7,695 bases of DNA from an uncultured Lachnospiraceae bacterium. GTDB taxonomy: Bacteria > Bacillota > Clostridia > Lachnospirales > Lachnospiraceae. The DNA is taken from the NCBI GenBank assembly GCA_910586275.1, contig CAJUIM010000091.1, forward strand, positions 7,591-15,285. The letters run 5' to 3'. The number at the start of each line of letters is the position of its first letter. Position 1 is the stretch's first letter. Shown here piece by piece: positions 1 through 5,314 of this stretch. The translations under genes were made by a program, and so were the position numbers. Below the pieces are notes generated by a model. The model was not told the DNA's origin and did no database searches. It was given only the letters and a program-made list of their open reading frames with translations.

Positions 1-330
1 ATGGTAATCTGGCGGATGAATGGCAGTCTGACGGGTAAACGACAGTTATGGCGGGCAATATAGACAATGGTGTTGACAAAATCGGGTAGATGACACTTTG
101 TTAAGTGACATGAATGACAGGGTGGCATGAAGAACGGAATGAGCATGGATGACTGGAAGGTATGTGGATGTAAATCGGGATATGGAATGAATTATAGAAA
201 GCACTAACTATGGATAATTTCAGCATGGTGGTGTGGCAGGCGGCTTAGATCGGTAGGGCAGGTAGAAAAATTGTAAGCCAGAAGGAATGCAGCAGAGCGT
301 ATGGCATGGCAGTGCCGTAAGGAAGGTGCC
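1..330. other. Gene-free G/A-rich stretch with many scattered ATGs
   Basis: No reading frame of convincing length or family likeness is present on either strand. The plus strand is rich in G and A, with many ATG and ATGA words but frequent stops in every frame. A 7-bp inverted repeat (CATGGCA at 305-311, TGCCATG at 327-333) sits at its right end, next to the tandem repeat array. A TTGACA at 73-78 has no matching -10 box. It could be a decayed gene or spacer; I cannot assign a role. Confidence 0.5.
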
Positions 331-690
331 ATGGGAAGGAAGCCTAGCTGGAGGGGAGACAGCCTAAGTGCTATGGGGAAGGAAGCCTAGCCGGAGGGGA
401 GGCCGCCTAGGTGCTATGGAGAAGGAAGCCTGGCCGGAGGGAAGGCCGCCTAAGTGTCATGGGGAAGGAAGCCTAGCCGGAGGGGAGGCCGCCTAGGTGC
501 TATGGAGAAGGAAGCCTGGCCGGAGGGGAGGTAGTCTAGGTGCTATGGAGAAGGAAGCTTGGCCGGAGGGGAGACAGCATAGGTGCAAGGGGGAATAAAG
601 TCCGTGGAGGAGGGGCAGCTTGGTTACAATGAGGAAGGAAGTCCGGTTGGAAGGGCGGCCAAGATGCATGGGGCATAAGACCCGGCGAGA
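331..690. repeat. Tandem array of 43-bp repeats upstream of trxB
   Basis: Six well conserved units run back to back at 331-372 (42 bp), 373-415, 416-458, 459-501, 502-544 and 545-587. Two or three decayed units follow to about 690. Each opens with ATGGRGAAGGAAGCCT, has a central CCGGAGGGGAGG and ends near CTAGGTGCT. The unit is not a multiple of three and contains stops (TAG, TAA), so this is not a coding repeat. Within unit 2 the arms CCTAGCCGG and CCGCCTAGG pair at 8 of 9 positions around an AGGGGAGG loop, so each RNA copy could fold into a small hairpin displaying a Shine-Dalgarno-like loop. Units alternate between CCTAG and CCTGG versions, which suggests duplication of a two-unit block (units 2-3 against 4-5). 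Confidence 0.9.
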
Positions 691-698
691 CAGAGTGA

Positions 699-728
699 TT
701 GGAAAAGGATAGGAAAGTTTATTATAAG
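699..728 (+). promoter_or_regulatory. Candidate sigma-A promoter for trxB
   Basis: TTGGAA at 699-704 is followed after 18 bp by TATAAG at 723-728 (TTATAA at 722-727 gives 17 bp). A second TATAAT at 737-742 lies nearer the gene but lacks a recognisable -35. Either would give a short leader starting downstream of the 43-bp repeats. The match is moderate. Confidence 0.4.
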
Positions 729-764
729 ATACACATTATAATAGGAAGGAAAAGGATTTGTTAT

Positions 765-1691
765 ATGTACGATTTAATTATAGTTGGTTCCGGCCCGGCA
801 GGGCTGTCGGCAGCAGTTTATGCAAAAAGGGCGGGTCTGAATGTCTTGGTGCTGGAAAAAAGCCCTATGAGCGGCGGGCAGGTACTCAATACTTATGAAG
901 TGGACAATTATTTGGGGCTGCCGGGGATTAACGGGTTTGATTTGGGCATGAAGTTCAGGGAGCATGCGGATAAAATGGGCGCGGAGTTTATGGAGGGAGA
1001 GGTTGCAGAAGTGGAAACGGATACAGAATTGTCCGGTTCCGGAGAACGGGGACATATTGTAAAAACTGACAAAGGTGATTTTGAGGCAAAGACTTTGCTG
1101 ATAGCGACAGGAGCGTCATATGCAAAGTTAGGGGTTGTCGGCGAAGAAGAACTGTCAGGGAAGGGAGTGTCATATTGTGCCACTTGTGACGGTGCCTTTT
1201 TTAAGAACCGTACCGCAGCGGTAGTGGGGGGAGGCGATGTAGCGGCGGAGGATGCGGTCTTTTTGGCGAGAATCTGTAAAAAAGTATATTTGCTGCATCG
1301 GCGAGATGAATTGCGTGCGGCGAAGATATTACAGGATAAGGTAAAGGAACTGCCTAATATAGAGATTTTATGGAATACGGTGGTGGAAGAAATTCAGGGG
1401 GACGGTCAGGTAACCGGTATGCAGATACGGAATGTGGTATCGGGGGAAAAAAGCAGCATGGCAGTGGACGGGGTTTTCATTGCCGTAGGCATCCGTCCTA
1501 ATTCAGATGTCTTCAAGGAGATTGCAGAGTGTGACAGTAAGGGGTATTTGATTGCAGGTGAAGACTGTGCTACTAATGTACCGGGAATTTTTGCGGCCGG
1601 GGACATCCGCACAAAAAGTCTTCGTCAGGTCATTACCGCAGTTGCAGACGGAGCCAATGCCATAGCCGGCATACAAAATTATCTGTTATGA
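765..1691 (+). CDS. trxB: Thioredoxin-disulfide reductase
   Basis: Cytosolic FAD flavoenzyme that reduces thioredoxin with NADPH. The 308-residue length fits the low-molecular-weight bacterial family. Visible motifs are the N-terminal FAD-binding GSGPAGL (8-14), GGQ (37-39), the redox-active CATC (Cys138 and Cys141, followed by Asp142), the NADPH-binding GGGDVAAE (155-162), the HRRDELRA patch (178-185) that usually goes with NADPH preference, and the C-terminal FAD motif AAGD (277-280) with the RQV segment after it. I chose ATG 765 because the protein then begins MYDLIIVGSG as the family does and GGAAGGAAAAGGA lies upstream at 744-755. An extension back to a TTG at 699 would add 22 untypical residues and overlap the promoter. 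No trxA is visible nearby, and the gene seems to be transcribed alone. Confidence 0.95.
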   Translation: MYDLIIVGSGPAGLSAAVYAKRAGLNVLVLEKSPMSGGQVLNTYEVDNYLGLPGINGFDLGMKFREHADKMGAEFMEGEVAEVETDTELSGSGERGHIVKTDKGDFEAKTLLIATGASYAKLGVVGEEELSGKGVSYCATCDGAFFKNRTAAVVGGGDVAAEDAVFLARICKKVYLLHRRDELRAAKILQDKVKELPNIEILWNTVVEEIQGDGQVTGMQIRNVVSGEKSSMAVDGVFIAVGIRPNSDVFKEIAECDSKGYLIAGEDCATNVPGIFAAGDIRTKSLRQVITAVADGANAIAGIQNYLL

Positions 1692-1725
1692 TCATCTGCG
1701 GCGGCATCATAGGAGAATATTCCGT

Positions 1726-1746
1726 CCGGCCGGGATTCCCGGCCGG
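1726..1746. other. GC-rich perfect hairpin after trxB
   Basis: CCGGCCGGG at 1726-1734 and CCCGGCCGG at 1738-1746 pair perfectly over 9 bp around an ATT loop. It sits 35 bp after the trxB stop, where a terminator would be expected, but no T tract follows on the plus strand (TGCATATGGG). It may be a non-canonical terminator or a 3'-end stabilising hairpin. Confidence 0.6.
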
Positions 1747-1816
1747 TGCATATGGGATATAATATAACAACGGTAATTTGGATCAATGTTACAATGCAAC
1801 TTGGTTTCTTAGGTAC

Positions 1817-1837
1817 AAAACCGAAAATTGATTTTCG
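1817..1837. repeat. 18-bp repeat copy 1, containing a near-perfect palindrome
   Basis: AAAACCGAAAATTGATTT at 1817-1834 recurs exactly at 3552-3569. In this copy the arms CGAAAAT (1822-1828) and ATTTTCG (1831-1837) form a 16-bp palindrome with a two-base centre. It ends 20 bp before the -35 box of the NlpC/P60 gene, a good position for an operator. No regulator is known to me for this motif. Confidence 0.6.
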
Positions 1838-1857
1838 TAGGTAAATAAATCCACCGG

Positions 1858-1886
1858 TTGACAAATGCTTTATTCGGTGTTATATT
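1858..1886 (+). promoter_or_regulatory. Near-consensus sigma-A promoter for the NlpC/P60 gene
   Basis: TTGACA (1858-1863) and TATATT (1881-1886) are separated by exactly 17 bp. Transcription would start around 1893, giving a leader of about 60 nt that contains three GTAACA words (starting at 1898, 1909 and 1930) and arms AAATTGT/ACAATTT (1904-1910 and 1933-1939). Confidence 0.8.
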
Positions 1887-1954
1887 AGTTAACAGATGTA
1901 ACAAAATTGTAACAAATTTAATAAAAACAGTAACAATTTGCGGAGGCACATCCT

Positions 1955-3343
1955 ATGAGACAAAAGAACATGAAAGTTGTAATGTGTGCAGTAACGGCAG
2001 TTCTTACATTTTCAAGTATTGACATAAGTGCAAATGCGGCAACTAATGTAGCATCAGTTTTGCCGTCAGCCGGAGTGGATTATACTTTGGCATCCAACGG
2101 AACATCTCTGAAAAATATTCAGGACGAGACGGATACAGGAAGTTCCATGCCGTCGGCCGGAAATGCATCCGGTGTCAGCATGGGTCAGGGAACCGGCCAA
2201 GAGGGAAGCATATCCAATAATACGGCGGCAGGTGTGCTGAATGAAGTAATGAACAATATGGGAACGGAAGAGGCGGCTTCTCAGCCGCAACCTCAGGCAT
2301 TGGATGAGGCAAAGGAAGACCTTGTGATTGAGGAAACGAAAGAAGTGGATATTTCTTTGCTGGATGAAAAAATCCTGAGGGATGTCCAGAAGAAACTGGA
2401 CAGGAAAGATGAAGAGGAAGGTTTTAAGAGTCTTGTCATTGCAAAAGTAAATGATTATGTGAATGTTAGAAGCATACCGAGTGAAGAGGGCGAAATTATC
2501 GGTAAGCTGTATGACAAATCAGTAGGAACTTTCATTTCGGAAGTGGACGGATGGTATGAAATCAAATCCGGTTCTGTTACCGGATTTGTAAAAGGTGAGT
2601 ATTGTGTAACCGGAGAAAGTGCGGTGGAATTGGCTAAGTCAGTGGGAACCAGAATTGCTACGGTAACGACGACTACACTGAAAGTACGGCAGGAGCCGGG
2701 GTTGGACAAAAGCGTAATCGGCTGGGTGCCGATTGAGGATCAGCTGATAGTGACGGAAGACTTGGGCGATTGGGTGAAAGTTAACATAGAAGAAGGCGAC
2801 GGCTATGTTTCTACCGATTATGTCTCCCTTACTACGGAGTTTGTTCAGGCGGAATCCAAGGCGGAAGAAGAAGCCCGTCTGGCAAAGGAAGAAGCAGAAA
2901 GAAAAGCAGCACAGGCAGCAGCAAGGAAAGCGGCAGAGCGTTCCTCTTCTTCCAAGGGCGGTTCCGGTCAGGTAATGTATGCATCCGGCGGCGGCAGTGA
3001 GATGGGTCGTGCAGTTGCGGATTATGCACTGCAGTTTGTAGGAAATCCTTATGTATACGGCGGAACGAGTCTTACTAACGGTGCGGACTGTTCAGGATTT
3101 GTCATGAGCGTATACAAGAATTTCGGTGTCAGCCTGCCTCATTCATCGGCAGCGGACAGAAGCGTAGGCGCGGCGGTGAACGGTTTGGAAAATGCTCAGC
3201 CCGGTGACTTGGTATGTTATTCCGGCCATGTGGCATTGTATATCGGCAATGGTCAGATTGTTCATGCTTCTACCTCAAAGACTGGTATTATCGTGTCCAG
3301 TGCTACATATAGGACACCGCTTTCGGTAAGAAGGATATTCTAA
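1955..3343 (+). CDS. Secreted SH3 / NlpC-P60 peptidoglycan hydrolase
   Basis: Predicted exported cysteine peptidase that cleaves peptide stems of peptidoglycan, as NlpC/P60 enzymes do (typically gamma-D-Glu-diaminopimelate bonds). Residues 1-28 form a signal peptide with a likely cut after SANA. Residues 30-130 are a low-complexity Ser/Gly/Asn then acidic region. Two bacterial SH3 domains follow at about 160-220 (VNVRSIPSEEG) and 231-292 (LKVRQEPGLD), which usually bind the wall. An Ala/Glu/Lys helical segment and a Ser/Gly linker (298-349) lead to the NlpC/P60 domain (350-462), with Cys379 in DCSGF, His425 in GHVALYIG and His437 in VHAS as the catalytic set. GGAGG at 1942-1946, 8 bp before the ATG, supports the start. 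The gene lies between its own promoter and terminator. The exact cellular role (separation, turnover, spore wall) cannot be read from the sequence. Confidence 0.93.
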   Translation: MRQKNMKVVMCAVTAVLTFSSIDISANAATNVASVLPSAGVDYTLASNGTSLKNIQDETDTGSSMPSAGNASGVSMGQGTGQEGSISNNTAAGVLNEVMNNMGTEEAASQPQPQALDEAKEDLVIEETKEVDISLLDEKILRDVQKKLDRKDEEEGFKSLVIAKVNDYVNVRSIPSEEGEIIGKLYDKSVGTFISEVDGWYEIKSGSVTGFVKGEYCVTGESAVELAKSVGTRIATVTTTTLKVRQEPGLDKSVIGWVPIEDQLIVTEDLGDWVKVNIEEGDGYVSTDYVSLTTEFVQAESKAEEEARLAKEEAERKAAQAAARKAAERSSSSKGGSGQVMYASGGGSEMGRAVADYALQFVGNPYVYGGTSLTNGADCSGFVMSVYKNFGVSLPHSSAADRSVGAAVNGLENAQPGDLVCYSGHVALYIGNGQIVHASTSKTGIIVSSATYRTPLSVRRIF

Positions 3344-3386
3344 AATGCATGGACGGTTAAGTACGGAAATCAAATAAAAAAGATAG

Positions 3387-3432
3387 GAAAATCAGCGGGA
3401 TATTGCTTTAAATATCCGCTGGTTTTCTTTTT
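3387..3432 (+). terminator. Rho-independent terminator of the NlpC/P60 gene
   Basis: Arms GAAAATCAGCGGGATATT (3387-3404) and AATATCCGCTGGTTTTC (3411-3427) pair with one bulged G and one G-U pair around GCTTTA, followed by TTTTT. It starts 43 bp after the stop codon. Confidence 0.88.
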
Positions 3433-3513
3433 GCTTCCCTCTGCAGGCATATTTGTTTCTGGCTGTACATTAGTTTCTGCATGTACACAGGAGGCCTAGC
3501 CGAACGGTGTAGC

Positions 3514-3546
3514 TGTGCCGATTTTCTTAGCGGAAACATCGGCGCA
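3514..3546. other. Strong imperfect hairpin in intergenic region
   Basis: TGTGCCGAT and ATCGGCGCA pair over 9 bp including one G-U. Inside, TTTC and GAAA extend the stem past a bulged C to a loop of about six bases. No T tract follows on either side, so it is not an ordinary terminator. It could be part of a structured RNA or a protein-binding site. Confidence 0.45.
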
Positions 3547-3551
3547 GGCAT

Positions 3552-3569
3552 AAAACCGAAAATTGATTT
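3552..3569. repeat. 18-bp repeat copy 2
   Basis: AAAACCGAAAATTGATTT is identical to 1817-1834. Here the palindrome is broken after the shared block (next bases CTGCG instead of TCG). The two copies flank the NlpC/P60 gene in the same orientation. Confidence 0.6.
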
Positions 3570-3653
3570 CTGCGTGATTGGTGTTTTATGGATTTGTGAA
3601 AAATATACAAAGAACGGTTTTCCAAAGGAAAATATTGAAAAAAAGATATGTAG

Positions 3654-3715
3654 TTATCCACATAGGAAAGTGTCAGGAATATAGGATTTTACATTTATAC
3701 ACGGAATTATCCACA
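3654..3715 (+). promoter_or_regulatory. Cluster of three DnaA-box-like sites
   Basis: TTATCCACA occurs exactly at 3654-3662 and 3707-3715, both perfect matches to the DnaA box TTATNCACA. TTATACACG at 3695-3703 matches 8 of 9. All three point the same way. A partial TTATCC lies near 3726. The cluster lies about 140 bp upstream of the hpf promoter. Confidence 0.55.
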
Positions 3716-3855
3716 ATATCCCCCAATTATCCGGGCGCACAGAAAGAAAAATATCGGTGTTTTCAGAATGTATGTTTTGTGCAGAATGATGATTGTATAT
3801 AGTCAGAAAGGGATGGAACGGGAAAAGGAGTAAAGAAAACAAATTTTGTAAATTG

Positions 3856-3885
3856 TTGCACAATCCGTTAAATTTATGGTATAAT
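3856..3885 (+). promoter_or_regulatory. Extended -10 sigma-A promoter of hpf
   Basis: TTGCAC (3856-3861) and TATAAT (3880-3885) are 18 bp apart, and TGG directly precedes the -10 box as in extended -10 promoters. Transcription would start near 3892, about 30 nt before the hpf start codon. Confidence 0.8.
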
Positions 3886-3920
3886 GCTTGTACAATAATC
3901 CAACGGAAGGGATGAGTGAT

Positions 3921-4448
3921 ATGAAATTTGTTATTGTAGGCAAAAATATTGATGTCACACAGGGGCTGAAGACAGCGGTTGAGGATAAGATAGGGAAACT
4001 GGAAAAATATTTTAATCCGGACACCAATGTGCATGTGACGCTGAGTGTGGAAAAGGAGAGGCAGAAGATAGAAGTGACAATACCGGTGAAGGGGAGTATC
4101 ATTCGTTCGGAACAGGTAAGCAACGACATGTATGTTTCTATCGACTTAGTGGAAGAGATTATTGAAAGGCAGCTTAAGAAGTACAAAAATAAGCTGATAG
4201 ACAAGCAGCAGTCGGCTGGTTGCTTTAGGCAGGAATTTATTGATAAGGACTACATGGATGAAGAGGAGATTAAGATTATCCGTTCCAAGAAGTTCGACAT
4301 CAAGCCTATGTATCCGGAGGATGCTTGTATTCAGATGGAATTGCTGGGGCATAATTTCTTTGTGTTCTGCAATGCGGAAACCGATCAGGTAAATGTAGTC
4401 TATAAGAGAAAAGGAAACACTTACGGGCTGATTGAGCCGGAAGTATAA
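3921..4448 (+). CDS. hpf: Ribosome hibernation promoting factor, long form
   Basis: Binds the 30S subunit in stationary phase or stress and pairs 70S ribosomes into inactive 100S dimers; cytosolic. The protein has 175 residues. Residues 1 to about 98 are the S30AE/RaiA-like domain (MKFVIVGKNIDVTQGL start). A linker spans about 99-118. The C-terminal dimerisation domain (119-173) ends with the hallmark run NAETDQVNVVYKRK then YGLIEPEV. This two-domain layout is the long HPF of Firmicutes. ATG 3921 is preferred over the in-frame ATG at 3912 because GGAAGGG (3905-3911) then lies 9 bp upstream, and because the family starts MKF. It is monocistronic between its own promoter and a strong terminator. 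It has no obvious link to the neighbours apart from a shared theme of stationary phase and sporulation. Confidence 0.95.
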   Translation: MKFVIVGKNIDVTQGLKTAVEDKIGKLEKYFNPDTNVHVTLSVEKERQKIEVTIPVKGSIIRSEQVSNDMYVSIDLVEEIIERQLKKYKNKLIDKQQSAGCFRQEFIDKDYMDEEEIKIIRSKKFDIKPMYPEDACIQMELLGHNFFVFCNAETDQVNVVYKRKGNTYGLIEPEV

Positions 4449-4457
4449 GCGGGAAAG

Positions 4458-4493
4458 GCGGCTGCTGCATGAATTCATGCGGCAGCCGCTTTT
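4458..4493 (+). terminator. Palindromic terminator after hpf
   Basis: GCGGCTGCTGCATGAA (4458-4473) and TTCATGCGGCAGCCGC (4474-4489) form a 16-bp stem with one G-U pair and an EcoRI-like GAATTC centre, followed by TTTT. AAA precedes the left arm, so weak function in the opposite direction is also possible. Confidence 0.88.
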
Positions 4494-4501
4494 CACGGAA
4501 A

Positions 4502-4529
4502 GCATATTCCCTGCTTTTGCTCATATAAT
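4502..4529 (+). promoter_or_regulatory. SigE-like sporulation promoter for the M23 gene
   Basis: GCATATT at 4502-4508 fits the mother-cell SigE -35 pattern KMATATT exactly. CATATAAT at 4522-4529 fits the -10 pattern CATACANT at 7 of 8 positions, with a 13-bp gap (about 14 is usual). The same -10 contains TATAAT, but no sigma-A -35 lies at the right distance. A start site near 4536 falls after ATG 4533, which favours ATG 4557 as the gene start. Confidence 0.45.
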
Positions 4530-4556
4530 TTTATGAGATATTGTGGGCGGTGGATA

Positions 4557-5210
4557 ATGCAGTATTTGAAAAAAGTCAGGTGTGCAGTACTGATAGAAAC
4601 AGTTTTATTTTCTGCAGTAGGAATATTATGGGGACTGCAGATTGTGAAAGGAGGAGTGGGGGCACGGCAGGAGCAGGCTGTGGAAATGGAGGTATTTGCG
4701 GAAAAGGAATATATTAAATGGGTAGATTTTAATGTTTCTTATGAGGCGCTTTGTGAAGCATATAAGTGGGATGTGGAGTCATGGAAAGAGGCGGCCGAGA
4801 GTAAGGACTGCGTGCATGTAAATTGGATTGAACTATTGGCATATATAGGCGCGAGGCACGGCGGTGAATTTCCTTCAAAGGCAATCGCCGAGATTACGAA
4901 GACGGCAAAAAAATTAATGCAGAAGGAGTGTACCATGGCCGAACTCACGGAGGATATGGAGTATTATGCATATTATTTGGAGGCATATCAGGCAGTGCTG
5001 GGGGGATATGTAGGAGAATATGAAATACAGAATACGACAGAAGACGGGAACGTGAACTGGGAGAAGCATTACGGACTGAAAGCTTTCTCACCGGTGGCCA
5101 AAGGGTTTGAATACAGTGATTATGATGACTTTGGGGCATCCAGAAGTTACGGCTATGCCCGGCCTCATCTGGGGCATGATATGATGGGTATGGTGGGGAC
5201 GCCGATATGA
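4557..5210 (+). pseudogene. M23 metallopeptidase, truncated mid-domain by element insertion
   Basis: Remnant of a membrane-anchored zinc endopeptidase acting on peptidoglycan; 217 residues remain. Residues 8-30 form a hydrophobic N-terminal anchor or signal. Residues 50-170 are a mostly helical region with many Tyr/Trp/Glu and no motif I recognise. The M23 (LytM-like) domain begins near 185: FGASRSYG, then HLGHD with His204 and Asp208 as zinc ligands in HxGxD, then GTPI. In the family this continues with a beta-rich stretch and the HxH ligand motif, all absent here: TGA follows GTPI at once. GGCGG at 4546-4550 lies 6 bp before ATG 4557; an upstream ATG at 4533 has no binding site. The remnant should be inactive unless the insertion is excised. 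Its promoter and family suggest, but do not prove, a sporulation role. Confidence 0.8.
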
Positions 5211-5238
5211 ATGCTATGTAGAAGCCTTTCACGGGATG

Positions 5239-5300
5239 CCCGGCAGGGGGAGGAGTGCCGGGGCCGGTGCTATTCTGTCAGAGCCCCGTTCCTAGGGCTC
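5239..5300. other. Two GC hairpins between recombinase end and element boundary
   Basis: CCCGGCA (5239-5245) pairs with TGCCGGG (5256-5262), and GAGCCC (5281-5286) pairs with GGGCTC (5295-5300). They lie just downstream of the recombinase stop on its strand and may end its transcript, though no T tract follows. They could equally be part of the attachment-site region. Confidence 0.4.
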
Positions 5301-5314
5301 CGGGAGGAGTCCCA

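Larger units (their letters stand above)
3433..3855. other. Long intergenic region with hairpins and no clear gene
   Basis: Short frames occur here on both strands, but none has a ribosome binding site plus family likeness, and they overlap one another. What can be seen: a 7-bp stem TGTACAT/ATGTACA (3464-3470, 3481-3487); a stronger hairpin at 3514-3546; the word GGAGGCCTAGCCG at 3490-3502, which matches the 43-bp repeat unit at 12 of 13 positions; the second 18-bp repeat; TTTTCC-AAA-GGAAAA at 3618-3632; and a DnaA-box cluster. A small RNA in 3440-3570 is possible but no family is recognisable. Confidence 0.5.

Noticed and set aside
331..690. CRISPR array
   Set aside because: The 43-bp units abut each other with no unique spacers, and no cas genes are nearby.
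699..764. TTG start 22 codons upstream for trxB
   Set aside because: The family begins at MYDLIIVG. The upstream bases look like promoter and leader.
1692..1954. Cyclic-di-AMP (ydaO) riboswitch, often found upstream of wall hydrolase genes
   Set aside because: The promoter lies only about 60 nt before the start codon and no ydaO core motifs are visible.
3654..3715. Replication origin
   Set aside because: No dnaA, dnaN or other origin-linked genes are nearby. A DnaA-box cluster alone is not enough.
3481..4204. Several short frames on both strands before and over hpf
   Set aside because: They overlap each other, the hpf promoter and hpf itself, and lack binding sites and recognisable motifs.
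4146..4524. Minus-strand frames opposite the end of hpf
   Set aside because: They are antisense to a well supported gene and its terminator, with no motif.
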